NCBI RefSeq assembly: GCF_013155375.1 | Contig: NZ_JABJQY010000005.1 | Location: forward strand, 413,191-477,190 | Direction of reading: 5' to 3' | DNA from: Nocardioides sp. zg-1308 | GTDB lineage: Bacteria > Actinomycetota > Actinomycetes > Propionibacteriales > Nocardioidaceae | DNA: 64,000 nt | Shown here: positions 49,811 to 58,738 of the stretch, piece after piece | How the letters are laid out: every line of letters starts with the position of its first letter | Numbering within the stretch: position 1 is the first letter of the stretch | The notes under the pieces: model-generated | Databases searched by the model: none | Told to the model about the DNA's origin: nothing | The model's input: the letters and a program-made list of their open reading frames with translations, nothing else | Program-made: the position numbers and the translations under genes

Positions 49811-50920
49811 ATGTCCGGCCCCAACACCGACTACGACCCTGTTGAAGTGACCCCTCTCAAGGCCGACCAGGTGGAGGCGATGCGCGAGTCGGCGCTGGCC
49901 GCCATCGCGGGCGCCGCCGACCTCGACGCCCTCAAGCAGGTGCGCCTCGAGCACGCGGGGGACCGCTCGCCGCTGGCACTCGCGAACCGCGAGATCGGCG
50001 CCCTCCCGCCACAGGCGCGCAAGGAGGCCGGCCAGCGCGTCGGCCAGGCCCGCGGCGCGATCAACCAGGCCCTCGCGGCCCGCCAGGTCGAGCTCGAGGC
50101 CGAGCACGAGGAGCGGATGCTCGTCGAGGAGACCGTCGACGTCTCGCTGCCGACCACCCGTCGGCGTCGCGGCGGCCGCCACCCGCTCACCCTCCAGTCC
50201 GAGCTCATCGCGGACCTGTTCGTCGCCATGGGCTACGAGGTGGCCGAGGGGCCCGTCGTGGAGGCCGAGTGGCTCAACTTCGACGCCCTCAACCTCGGCC
50301 CGGACCACCCGGCGCGCACCATGCAGGACACCTTCTGGACCGAGCCGGCCGACCACCACGTGGTGCTGCGCACGCAGACCTCGCCGGTCCAGGCGCGCAC
50401 CATGCTCACGCGCACGCCGCCGATCTACGTCGTGTGCCCGGGACGCGTGTTCCGCACCGACGAGTACGACGCCACCCACTCGCCGATGTTCCACCAGGTC
50501 GAGGGCCTCGTGGTCGACGAGGGCATCACCATGGCGCACCTCAAGGGCACCCTCGACCACTTCGCGTCGCAGCTGTTCGGCGAGGGGATCACCACGCGGT
50601 TCCGGCCCTCCTACTTCCCCTTCACCGAGCCGTCGGCCGAGGTCGACGTCAAGTGCTTCGTGTGCCTGGGCAGCGGGATGGGCGCCGACTCCGAGTCGTG
50701 CCGCACCTGTCGCGGCGAGGGCTGGATCGAGTGGGGTGGCTGCGGCGTGGTCAACCCGCGCGTGCTGGTCGCCTGCGGCGTCGACCCCGAGGTCTACAGC
50801 GGCTTCGCCTTCGGCATGGGCATCGACCGGTCCTTCATGTTCCGCCACAACCTCGAGGACCTGCGTCCGCTGTTCGAGGGTGACGTCCGCTTCTCTGCCG
50901 CGTTCGGCAGCGAGATCTGA
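49811..50920 (+). CDS. pheS: Phenylalanine-tRNA ligase alpha subunit
   Basis: A 369-residue class II synthetase subunit. An N-terminal coiled coil (residues ~15-95) binds tRNA. HPLTLQSELIADLFVAMGYEVAEGP, TSPVQARTML, FRTDEYDATHSPMFHQVEG (motif 2) and GFAFGMGIDRSFM (motif 3) form the catalytic core, with Phe-pocket residues nearby. It charges tRNA-Phe as an alpha2-beta2 tetramer with PheT, encoded 15 bases downstream. AAAGGGAG precedes the ATG. Confidence 0.97.
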   Translation: MSGPNTDYDPVEVTPLKADQVEAMRESALAAIAGAADLDALKQVRLEHAGDRSPLALANREIGALPPQARKEAGQRVGQARGAINQALAARQVELEAEHEERMLVEETVDVSLPTTRRRRGGRHPLTLQSELIADLFVAMGYEVAEGPVVEAEWLNFDALNLGPDHPARTMQDTFWTEPADHHVVLRTQTSPVQARTMLTRTPPIYVVCPGRVFRTDEYDATHSPMFHQVEGLVVDEGITMAHLKGTLDHFASQLFGEGITTRFRPSYFPFTEPSAEVDVKCFVCLGSGMGADSESCRTCRGEGWIEWGGCGVVNPRVLVACGVDPEVYSGFAFGMGIDRSFMFRHNLEDLRPLFEGDVRFSAAFGSEI

Positions 50921-50935
50921 GAGGGGAGCAGCGAC

Positions 50936-53422
50936 ATGAAGGCACCCCTGTCCTGGTTCCTGGACCACGTCGACGTGCCCGCCGGCACGACGACCGACGA
51001 GATCACCGACCGGCTGACGCTGACCGGGCTCAAGCTCGAGGCCGTCGAGAGCCCCGGTCGTGAGATCACCGGGCCGCTCGTCATCGGCCGCGTGCTGACG
51101 ATGGAGCCCGAGCCGCAGAAGAATGGCAAGACCATCAACTGGTGCACCGTCGACGTCGGTGACGCCAACGGCACCGGTGAGCCGCAGGGCATCGTCTGCG
51201 GGGCCCACAACTTCGCTGCCGGCGACCTGGTCGTCACCGTGCTGCCCGGTGGCGTGCTGCCCGGCGGCTTCGAGATCAGCGCCCGCAAGACCTACGGGCA
51301 CGTGTCGGCCGGGATGATCTGCTCGGCCCGCGAGCTGGGCCTCGGCGAGGACCACGACGGCATCATCGTGCTGCCCGCCGACGCCGGTGAGCCCGGTCAG
51401 GACGTCCGCCCGGTCCTCGGCCTCGACGAGGAGGTCGTCGAGCTCGAGATCAACCCCGACCGGGCCTACGCCCTGTCGGTCCGCGGCATCGCCCGCGAGG
51501 TGCTGGTCTCGGTCGAGGGTGCGAGCGGCTTCCGCGACCCCGCCGTCCGGGACACGCCGGCCGCGAACGGTGACGGCCACCCGGTCGTCGTCGAGGACGC
51601 CGAGGGCTGCCCCGTCTTCGTGGCCCGCCGTGTCAGCGGCTTCGACCCCACCGCCCCCACGCCGGACCACATCGTCCAGCGGATCACCGCGGCGGGCATG
51701 CGCCCGATCTCCCTGGCCGTCGACGTCACCAACTACGTCATGCTCGAGACCGGTCGTCCGATCCACGGCTACGACGCGGACAAGGTGCGCGGCCCGCTCG
51801 TCGTACGCCGTGCGCTCGACGGAGAGCGGCTGACCACCCTCGACGGCACCGACCGCGCCCTCGACCCGCAGGACCTCGTGGTCACCGACGACTCCGGGAT
51901 CATCGGCCTCGGCGGCGTGATGGGTGGGGAGACGACCGAGATGTCCGGCTCCACCACCTCGATCCTCGTCGAGGCCGCCCACTGGGACGCCGTGTCGATG
52001 TTTCGCACCGGGCGCCGCCACAAGATCACCTCCGAGGCCGGCAAGCGCAACGAGCGCGGCGTCGACCCGACGATCTGCGAGGCCGCGGCCGACCAGGTCG
52101 TGGAGCTCCTCGTCGAGCACGGCGGCGCGGTGGCCGACCCGGGCGTGACCGTCGTCGGCACCCCGCCGGCGATGCCCACCGTCCAGGTGCCCGGCGACCT
52201 CGCGGCACGCGTGTCCGGCATGCCGATCACGGAGGAGCGCAGCATCGAGTGCCTGCGCGCTGTGGGCTGCGACGTGTCCGGCACGGGGACGCTGTCCGTC
52301 ACGCCTCCGCCATGGCGACCCGACCTCACCGACGCGCAGGACTTCTCCGAGGAGGTCATCCGGCTCGTCGGCTACGACCAGGTGCCGTCGGTGCTGCCGA
52401 CGCCCCCGTCCGGGCGCGGTCTCACCCGCGCCCAGCAGCTGGGCCGCCGGGTCGGCCGCACGCTGGCCGGTGAGGGCTACGTCGAGGTGGTGAGCTTCCC
52501 GTTCGTGGGCGAGACCGACCTCGACGCGCTCGGGCTCGCACCCGAGGACCCGCGCCGCGACGTGCTCCGGCTCTCCAACCCGCTCAACGCCGAGGCCGGC
52601 TACATGACCACGACCCTCCTGCCGGGCGTGCTCCGGGCGGCAGGCCGCAACGTCGGCCACGGCACGGCGGACGTCGCGGTGTTCGAGACCGGCACCGTGA
52701 CGCTGCCGACGCACGCGGGACCCGCGCCGATCCTGCCGGTGGACCGGCGCCCTACCGACGAGGAGCTGGCTGCGCTCGACGCCGCGCTCCCTGCCCAGCC
52801 GCTCCACCTCGCGGTCGTGGCCGCGGGCGACGCGGTCGCCGGAGGCTGGTGGGGTCAGGGCCGACCGGTCTCGTGGTCCGACGCCGTCGAGGCGGTCCGC
52901 TCGGTCGCCGACGCGCTCGGTCTCGAGGTCGCCGCGGCGCCGGTCGAGCTCGCGCCGTGGCACCCCGGGCGCTGTGCGGAGCTCAGCGTCGACGGCGAGG
53001 TCGTCGGTCACGCGGGCGAGGTGCACCCGCGGGTGTGCGAGGCCTTCGGGCTGCCCCGGCGAACGGTCGCGGCGGAGGTCGACCTCGACCTCCTGATCGC
53101 CCGAGCGGTCCACCTGCGGCAGGCCCCGACGTTCTCGTCCTACCCCGTCGCCAAGGAGGACGTCGCCCTCGTGGTCGACGACGCCACGCCGGCCGCCGAG
53201 GTGGAGGCCGCGCTGCGCGAGGGTGCGGGCGAGCTGCTGGAGTCGATCCGGCTCTTCGACGTCTACACGGGGGACCAGGTCGGCGCCGGCCGCAAGTCCC
53301 TCGCGTACGCCCTGCGTTTCCGGGCCCCGGACCGCACGCTCAAGGAGGGTGAGGCGGCCGCCGCCCGCGACGCGGCTGTGGCGCTCGCCGCCGAGCGGAC
53401 GGGCGCCGTCCAGCGCGCCTGA
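50936..53422 (+). CDS. pheT: Phenylalanine-tRNA ligase beta subunit
   Basis: An 828-residue PheT of full length. Domains in order: the N-terminal MKAPLSWFLDHV, an EMAP/tRBD-like domain (IVCGAHNFAAGDLVVTVLPG), the B3/B4 editing domain (ALDVTNYVMLETGRPIHGYDADKV), B5 helix region, the catalytic-like core (LSNPLNAEAGYMTTTLLPG), and the C-terminal ferredoxin-like anticodon-binding domain (FSSYPVAKEDVALVVDD). It partners PheS and edits misacylated Tyr-tRNA. The gene ends before a strong terminator. Confidence 0.97.
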   Translation: MKAPLSWFLDHVDVPAGTTTDEITDRLTLTGLKLEAVESPGREITGPLVIGRVLTMEPEPQKNGKTINWCTVDVGDANGTGEPQGIVCGAHNFAAGDLVVTVLPGGVLPGGFEISARKTYGHVSAGMICSARELGLGEDHDGIIVLPADAGEPGQDVRPVLGLDEEVVELEINPDRAYALSVRGIAREVLVSVEGASGFRDPAVRDTPAANGDGHPVVVEDAEGCPVFVARRVSGFDPTAPTPDHIVQRITAAGMRPISLAVDVTNYVMLETGRPIHGYDADKVRGPLVVRRALDGERLTTLDGTDRALDPQDLVVTDDSGIIGLGGVMGGETTEMSGSTTSILVEAAHWDAVSMFRTGRRHKITSEAGKRNERGVDPTICEAAADQVVELLVEHGGAVADPGVTVVGTPPAMPTVQVPGDLAARVSGMPITEERSIECLRAVGCDVSGTGTLSVTPPPWRPDLTDAQDFSEEVIRLVGYDQVPSVLPTPPSGRGLTRAQQLGRRVGRTLAGEGYVEVVSFPFVGETDLDALGLAPEDPRRDVLRLSNPLNAEAGYMTTTLLPGVLRAAGRNVGHGTADVAVFETGTVTLPTHAGPAPILPVDRRPTDEELAALDAALPAQPLHLAVVAAGDAVAGGWWGQGRPVSWSDAVEAVRSVADALGLEVAAAPVELAPWHPGRCAELSVDGEVVGHAGEVHPRVCEAFGLPRRTVAAEVDLDLLIARAVHLRQAPTFSSYPVAKEDVALVVDDATPAAEVEAALREGAGELLESIRLFDVYTGDQVGAGRKSLAYALRFRAPDRTLKEGEAAAARDAAVALAAERTGAVQRA

Positions 53423-53444
53423 CGACGCGCCGCTCACGACCGAC

Positions 53445-53477
53445 GAGCCCCGGGCCGCCAGGTGCGGCCCGGGGCTC
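53445..53477 (+). terminator. Terminator of pheST
   Basis: GAGCCCCGGGCCGC (53445-53458) and GCGGCCCGGGGCTC (53464-53477) form a perfect 14-pair stem with a CAGGT loop, 22 bases after the pheT stop. It is followed by CTCTGTG. Convergent with the next minus-strand gene and may serve both. Confidence 0.85.
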
Positions 53478-53510
53478 CTCTGTGTCGCCGGTTGCGCTCC
53501 GTGCCTGCGA

Positions 53511-54314
53511 TCAGTTGATCGGCGACTCCACGATCGCGCGGAAGCGTGCGTAGGTCGCCTGGTCGCCGGCGACCGAGATGCCGGCGTCGTCGCCGCGGTT
53601 CCACAGCCAGAGCTCCAGGTCCTGCGCCGTCCCGTCGACGACCACGTCCGGCTCGAGGTCCACGTCGGTGGGTGCCGGCACGACGTGGAAGTCCTCCTCG
53701 TCGGCGTAGGTCGTGCCGCTGTCCGGGTCGGTGCCCGCGAACATGCCGAAGCGGAGCCAGAGCTCCTCGCCGGTGTCGGTGACGTCGACGCGCACCAGTC
53801 CCTCGCCGGCCTCCCAGGTGCCCCAAGGCGGCATCCCGCCGTACATCACGTCGAGGCACTCGTGGACGCCGTCGGCGGCGAGCACCGGGTCGAGCTCGCT
53901 CGGGAGCCCGGCCGTCTGCTCGGCGTCGACCCGGTGCACCAGGGCCTCGTGGGCCTGTCGCCGGAGGATGAACCCGACCGTGTGGTCGGAGGACCAGTTC
54001 CACGCCTCGTCGGCGGGGTCGGCGCCCACCAGCACCTCGGCCAGGTGGCGGGACCACTCGTCGTAGGTGGCGAGCAGCTCGTCGTACGTCGCGGGGCGGG
54101 GCGGCTCGACCTCCTTCGGCTGGGTGGGGCGTGCCGTCACCACCTCTGCCCACCAGCGCTGCACGGTCGCGAGGTGCCACAGCAGGTCGGCGGCGTCCCA
54201 GTCGGGGCACGCCGGGACGCGGGCGGCGGGGTCGCACGCGGCGAGCACGTCGCGGAAGCGCGCTGACTCGGAGCGGAGGTGGTCGAGGTAGGCATCGGCA
54301 GTCAGTCGGGGCAC
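53511..54314 (-). CDS. Maleylpyruvate isomerase family mycothiol-dependent enzyme
   Basis: A 267-residue DinB-like four-helix protein of the TIGR03083 type. TADAYLDHLRSESARFRDVL, VPACPDWDAADLLWHLATVQRWWAEVV (with the metal-binding His in the LLWHLA helix), and ILRRQAHEALVHRVDAEQ (HxxxxH metal site) match. It likely uses mycothiol in an isomerisation or transfer reaction, but the reaction is not known. The GTG at 54314 starts the conserved PRLTADAYLDHL; upstream codons look like intergenic sequence. Divergent from argC. Confidence 0.85.
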   Translation of the reverse strand: MPRLTADAYLDHLRSESARFRDVLAACDPAARVPACPDWDAADLLWHLATVQRWWAEVVTARPTQPKEVEPPRPATYDELLATYDEWSRHLAEVLVGADPADEAWNWSSDHTVGFILRRQAHEALVHRVDAEQTAGLPSELDPVLAADGVHECLDVMYGGMPPWGTWEAGEGLVRVDVTDTGEELWLRFGMFAGTDPDSGTTYADEEDFHVVPAPTDVDLEPDVVVDGTAQDLELWLWNRGDDAGISVAGDQATYARFRAIVESPIN

Positions 54315-54380
54315 GCACGAACGGTAGGGCAGGACCCGGACGGACCGCTTCCTCTTTCGGGCGCGGCGATTCCGCACGAC

Positions 54381-54420
54381 ATGCACAGGTCTGTATAGTC
54401 ATGCACATGTCCGTATCAGT
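54381..54420 (+). promoter_or_regulatory. Tandem ARG-box-like repeats at the argC start
   Basis: Two ~20-base direct repeats begin ATGCACA at 54381 and 54401 and continue ...GTAT..AGTC. The junction reads TGTATAGTCATGCACA, close to the actinobacterial ArgR half-site pattern TGCATA-N3-ATGCA. Two adjacent boxes suit hexameric ArgR, whose gene is inside the operon. The second repeat overlaps the argC start codon (54407), so binding would also block translation start. Confidence 0.65.
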
Positions 54421-55435
54421 CGCCGTCGCCGGAGCCAGCGGTTACGCAGGAGGTGAGGCCCTGCGCCTGCTCCTGGGGCACCCCGACGCCGAGATCGGGA
54501 CCCTCACCGCCGGCTCCAACGCCGGTGAGCGGCTCGGCACGCTCCAACCGCACCTGGTCCCGCTCGCGGACACCGTCCTCGCCGACACCACGGTCGAGAA
54601 CCTCGCCGGGCACGACGTGGTCCTCCTGGCGCTGCCGCACGGCCAGTCCGCCGCCATCGCACAGGCCCTCGGCGAGGACACCGTGGTCATCGACTGCGGA
54701 GCGGACTTCCGGCTCACCGACCCGGGGGAGTGGAGCGCGTTCTACGGCGGTGACCACGCCGGCTCCTGGCCCTACGGCCTGCCCGAGCTGCCCGGCCAGC
54801 GCGACCGGCTGCGCGGCGCCCGGCGCATCGCCGTCCCCGGCTGCTACCCCACCGTCTCGACCCTGGCCGTTGCTCCGGCCCTCGGCGCCGGGCTCGTGGA
54901 GCCGGACGTCACCGTCGTGGCCGCGTCCGGCACCAGCGGCGCCGGCAAGGCCGCCAAGCCGCACCTCCTCGGCAGCGAGGTGATGGGCAACGCCAGCGCC
55001 TACGGCGTCGGCGGCACCCACCGCCACACGCCCGAGATCGTGCAGAACCTCAGCGCCGTCCACGGAGCCCCGGTCGCGGTCGGCTTCACGCCGCTCCTCG
55101 TGCCGATGTCCCGCGGCATCCTCGCCACCGTCCAGGCGCCCCTCCTCGACGGAGTGACGCCGGGTGCGGTCCGCGACGCCTACGCCGCGGCCTACGCCGA
55201 CGAGCCCTTCGTCCACGTGCTGCCGGAGGGCCAGTGGCCGCAGACCCAGTCGGTGCTCGGCTCCAACGCCGTGCAGGTGCAGGTGGCCGTCGACGAGCGC
55301 GTACGACGACTCGTGGCGGTGGCCGTGGTCGACAACCTGGCCAAGGGCACCGCCGGCGCCGCCGTCCAGTGCATGAACCTCGCCCTGGGCCTCGACGAGG
55401 CCACGGGGCTCTCCACGATCGGACTCGCTCCCTGA
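54407..55435 (+). CDS. argC: N-acetyl-gamma-glutamyl-phosphate reductase
   Basis: A 342-residue NADP-dependent reductase, third step of ornithine synthesis. The Rossmann loop is AVAGASGYAGGE. The catalytic Cys is in AVPGCYPTVS, and TPEIVQNLS with GFTPLLVPMSRGI are substrate-site blocks. The ATG at 54407 is preferred; another in-frame ATG at 54401 lies in the repeat region. Its stop overlaps argJ by one base (TGATG). Confidence 0.96.
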   Translation: MSVSVAVAGASGYAGGEALRLLLGHPDAEIGTLTAGSNAGERLGTLQPHLVPLADTVLADTTVENLAGHDVVLLALPHGQSAAIAQALGEDTVVIDCGADFRLTDPGEWSAFYGGDHAGSWPYGLPELPGQRDRLRGARRIAVPGCYPTVSTLAVAPALGAGLVEPDVTVVAASGTSGAGKAAKPHLLGSEVMGNASAYGVGGTHRHTPEIVQNLSAVHGAPVAVGFTPLLVPMSRGILATVQAPLLDGVTPGAVRDAYAAAYADEPFVHVLPEGQWPQTQSVLGSNAVQVQVAVDERVRRLVAVAVVDNLAKGTAGAAVQCMNLALGLDEATGLSTIGLAP

Positions 55436-56586
55436 TGAGTGTCACCCACCCCTCCGGCTTCACCGCCGCCGGCGTCGCTGCCGGCCTCAAGTCCACCGGC
55501 GCCCCCGACCTCGCCCTCGTCGTCAACGAGGGCCCGACCTCCGACTCCGCCACCGTCTTCACCGCCAACCGCTGCAAGGCCAACCCGGTGCTGTGGAGCC
55601 AGGAGGTCGTCAAGGACGGCGTCGTCAAGGCCGTCGTGCTCAACTCCGGCGGCGCCAACTGCTACACCGGCCCCGACGGCTTCCAGACCACCCACGCGGT
55701 CGCCGAGAAGGTGGCCGCCGGCCTGGGCGTCGGCGCCATCGACGTCGTCGTGTGCTCCACCGGCCTCATCGGCCTCGCCAACGACCGCGAGCAGCTGCTC
55801 GCCGGAGTCGAGGCGGCCACCGCCGCCCTGTCGGCCGACGGGGGAGCCGAGGCGGCCCGCGCGATCATGACCACCGACTCGGTCAGCAAGAACGTCGTGG
55901 TCGAGGGCGCCGGCTGGTCGATCGGCGGCATGGCCAAGGGCGCGGGCATGCTCGCACCGCAGCTCGCCACGATGCTGGTCGTGCTCACCACCGACGCGGT
56001 GGTGCCGGCGCCCGAGCTCGACACGGCCCTGCGGGCGGCGACGCGCGTCAGCTTCGACCGCCTCGACTCCGACGGCTGCATGTCGACCAACGACACCGTC
56101 ACCGTCATGGCCAGCGGCGCCAGCGGCATCACACCCACCCCGGAGGACTTCACGGCCGCCCTCACCCAGGCCTGCACCGACCTCGCGATGCAGCTGCTCG
56201 CCGACGCCGAGGGCGCCGACCACGAGATCGCCATCACCACGCTCCACGCGGCGTCCGAGGACGAGGCGGTCGAGGTGAGCCGCAGCGTCGCGCGCAGCAA
56301 CCTCTTCAAGGCCGCGATCTTCGGCCAGGACCCCAACTGGGGCCGCGTGCTGGCCAGCATCGGCACCACCTCGGCGCAGTTCGACCCCGCCGACCTCGAC
56401 GTCGCCATGAACGGCGTCTGGGTGTGCCGCGAGTCCACCCCGGCCGAGGACCCGGCGTCCGTGGATCTCAGCGCCCGCGAGGTCAGCGTGACGATCGACC
56501 TCAAGTCCGGCGACGCCCGCGCCACCGTCTGGACCAACGACCTCACCCACGCCTACGTCCACGAGAACAGCGCCTACAGCTCATGA
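55435..56586 (+). CDS. argJ: Bifunctional glutamate N-acetyltransferase/amino-acid acetyltransferase
   Basis: A 383-residue ArgJ that recycles the acetyl group between N-acetylornithine and glutamate. It is a self-cleaving Ntn-type protein, and the alpha/beta junction is visible in GAGMLAPQLATMLVVLTTDA, where the Thr of ATML should be the nucleophile exposed on cleavage. VLNSGGANCYTG, DSDGCMSTNDTV and GQDPNWGRVLASIG are further conserved blocks. It overlaps argC by one base and argB by four. Confidence 0.96.
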   Translation: MSVTHPSGFTAAGVAAGLKSTGAPDLALVVNEGPTSDSATVFTANRCKANPVLWSQEVVKDGVVKAVVLNSGGANCYTGPDGFQTTHAVAEKVAAGLGVGAIDVVVCSTGLIGLANDREQLLAGVEAATAALSADGGAEAARAIMTTDSVSKNVVVEGAGWSIGGMAKGAGMLAPQLATMLVVLTTDAVVPAPELDTALRAATRVSFDRLDSDGCMSTNDTVTVMASGASGITPTPEDFTAALTQACTDLAMQLLADAEGADHEIAITTLHAASEDEAVEVSRSVARSNLFKAAIFGQDPNWGRVLASIGTTSAQFDPADLDVAMNGVWVCRESTPAEDPASVDLSAREVSVTIDLKSGDARATVWTNDLTHAYVHENSAYSS

Positions 56587-57533
56587 CGACACCGACCCCC
56601 GAGACGACCTCGAGCCCCCGCCGCCCCGACCCCGCCAAGGCCCGGACCCTGGCGGCCGCCCTGCCGTGGCTCAAGCGCTACCACGGCCAGACGATCGTGG
56701 TGAAGTACGGCGGCAACGCGATGACCGACGAGTCCCTCAAGGTCGCGTTCGCCGAGGACATCGCCTTCCTGCGCTTCGCCGGCTTCAAGCCGGTGGTCGT
56801 GCACGGGGGCGGCCCGCAGATCTCCCGCATGCTCGACCGGCTCGGCATCGAGTCGGAGTTCCGCGGCGGCCTGCGCGTCACCACCCCCGAGGCGATGGAC
56901 GTCGTCCGCATGGTCCTCGTCGGCCAGGTCCAGCGCGAGCTGGTCGGTCTCGTCAACCAGCACGGCGCCCTGGCCGTGGGGCTCTCCGGCGAGGACGCGG
57001 GCCTCTTCACCGCCGAGCCGGCCAACACTGTGGTCGACGGCGAGGAGGTCGACCTCGGCCTCGTCGGCGAGGTCGCCGAGGTCCGCCCCGAGGCGGTGCT
57101 CGACCTCATCGAGGCCGGCCGCGTGCCCGTCGTCAGCTCCGTCGCCCCCGACGTCAACGGCGTCGTGCACAACGTCAACGCCGACACCGCGGCCGCCGCC
57201 CTCGCCATCGCGCTCGGTGCGGAGAAGCTCCTCGTGCTCACCGACGTCGAGGGCCTCTACCGCGACTACGGCAACTCCGACGACCTGATCCAGGAGATCA
57301 GCCCCGAGGCGCTCGGCGAGATGCTGCCCACCCTCGACGCGGGCATGGTCCCCAAGATGCGCGCCTGCTACGAGGCCGTCACCGGGGGAGTGCCGCGGGC
57401 CACGGTGGTCGACGGCCGCGAGCCCCACGCGGTGCTGCTGGAGATCTTCACCGACGAGGGCGTCGGCACCCAGGTGCTGCCCGGCGTCCCGACGCGGATG
57501 CGCAAGCCCTACCCGACGGAGGACGAGGCATGA
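56583..57533 (+). CDS. argB: Acetylglutamate kinase
   Basis: A 316-residue amino acid kinase-fold enzyme: IVVKYGGNAM (phosphate loop), VVHGGGPQISRML, VQRELVGLVNQHG, VVSSVAPDVNGVVHNVNADTAA and VLTDVEGLYRD. An N-terminal helix of about 25 residues is present, which in hexameric ArgB proteins carries arginine feedback sensitivity. It phosphorylates N-acetylglutamate before ArgC. ATGA overlaps link it to argJ and argD. Confidence 0.96.
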   Translation: MTTPTPETTSSPRRPDPAKARTLAAALPWLKRYHGQTIVVKYGGNAMTDESLKVAFAEDIAFLRFAGFKPVVVHGGGPQISRMLDRLGIESEFRGGLRVTTPEAMDVVRMVLVGQVQRELVGLVNQHGALAVGLSGEDAGLFTAEPANTVVDGEEVDLGLVGEVAEVRPEAVLDLIEAGRVPVVSSVAPDVNGVVHNVNADTAAAALAIALGAEKLLVLTDVEGLYRDYGNSDDLIQEISPEALGEMLPTLDAGMVPKMRACYEAVTGGVPRATVVDGREPHAVLLEIFTDEGVGTQVLPGVPTRMRKPYPTEDEA

Positions 57534-58738
57534 GCGACCTGCAGGAGCGCTACACCGGCTCCGTCATGAACACCTTCGGGACGCCCGCCCTCGCACTCGC
57601 GCGCGGCGCCGGTGCTCGCGTCTGGGACACCGACGGCAGGGAGTACGTCGACCTGCTCGGCGGGATCGCCGTCAACGCCCTCGGCCACGCCCACCCCGCG
57701 CTGGTCGAGGCGGTGACCACCCAGCTCTCGACGCTCGGCCACGTCTCGAACTTCTTCGCGACCGAGCCGCAGGTCAGCCTGGCCGAGACGCTGCTCGACC
57801 TGCTCGGCTGGACCGACGCCCGGGTGTTCCTCAGCAACTCCGGCGCCGAGGCCAACGAGGCCGCGCTCAAGCTCACCCGGCGCACCGGCCGGACCCGACT
57901 GGTCGCCGCGGAGGGCTCGTTCCACGGGCGCACGATGGGTGCGCTGTCGCTCACCTCCAAGGCGGCCTACCGGGAGCCCTTCGAGCCGCTGCCCGGCGAC
58001 GTCACGTTCGTGCCCTACGACGACGTCGCCGCGCTCGAGGCCGCTGTGGACGACACCGTCGCGGCCGTCGTGCTCGAGCCGATCCAGGGCGAGGCCGGGG
58101 TCGTGGTCCCCTCCGCGGGCTACCTCGCCGCCGCCCAGCAGGTGGCGCACGACCACGGTGCCCTGTTCTGGCTCGACGAGGTGCAGACCGGCATCGGACG
58201 CACCGGCGCGTGGTTCGCCCACCAGCTGCTCGACGGCGTCGAGCCCGACGTCGTCACGCTCGCCAAGGGCCTCGGCGGGGGCATCCCGATCGGCGCCACG
58301 GTCGCGCGCGGCGCCGCCGCGACGCTGCTCCAGCCCGGCAACCACGGCACGACCTTCGGCGGGAACCCGGTCGCGTCCGCGGCGGCGCTCGCCGTGCTGC
58401 GGACGATCGGCTCCGACGACCTGCTCGCCGCCACCCGGGCCCGCGGCGACCAGCTCGCCGCACTGCTCGCCGCGCAGTCGGGCGTCGTGGAGGTCACCGG
58501 GGCCGGCCTGATGCGCGGCGCCGAGCTCGACGGCCCCTACGCCGCCCAGGCGGTGGCCGCGGGCCGGGACGCGGGCCTCATCCTCAACGCCACCGGGCCC
58601 TCGCGGCTGCGCTTCGTGCCGCCGCTGGTCATCACCAGCGACGACCTCGACGTCCTCGCCGCCGCCCTGCCCGCCGTCCTCCACACCGCGCGCACGGTCG
58701 CCGGCCTGCACCAGGAGACCCAGGAGACCCGCCCATGA
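57530..58738 (+). CDS. argD: Acetylornithine transaminase
   Basis: A 402-residue fold-type I class III aminotransferase. NSGAEANEAALKLTRR, GSFHGRTMGALSLT, WLDEVQTGIGRTG (Asp contacting PLP) and VVTLAKGLGGGIPIGA with the Schiff-base Lys are all present, followed by HGTTFGGNPVA. It makes N-acetylornithine from the semialdehyde and glutamate. Overlaps argB and argF by four bases each. Confidence 0.95.
   Translation: MSDLQERYTGSVMNTFGTPALALARGAGARVWDTDGREYVDLLGGIAVNALGHAHPALVEAVTTQLSTLGHVSNFFATEPQVSLAETLLDLLGWTDARVFLSNSGAEANEAALKLTRRTGRTRLVAAEGSFHGRTMGALSLTSKAAYREPFEPLPGDVTFVPYDDVAALEAAVDDTVAAVVLEPIQGEAGVVVPSAGYLAAAQQVAHDHGALFWLDEVQTGIGRTGAWFAHQLLDGVEPDVVTLAKGLGGGIPIGATVARGAAATLLQPGNHGTTFGGNPVASAAALAVLRTIGSDDLLAATRARGDQLAALLAAQSGVVEVTGAGLMRGAELDGPYAAQAVAAGRDAGLILNATGPSRLRFVPPLVITSDDLDVLAAALPAVLHTARTVAGLHQETQETRP

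Noticed and set aside
49412..53437. A 1341-codon open frame on the minus strand opposite pheT, pheS and the kinase end
   Set aside because: It is the mirror of strongly supported genes; its composition (His, Asp, Arg and Gly repeats) is typical of antisense frames in GC-rich DNA and no motif is present.
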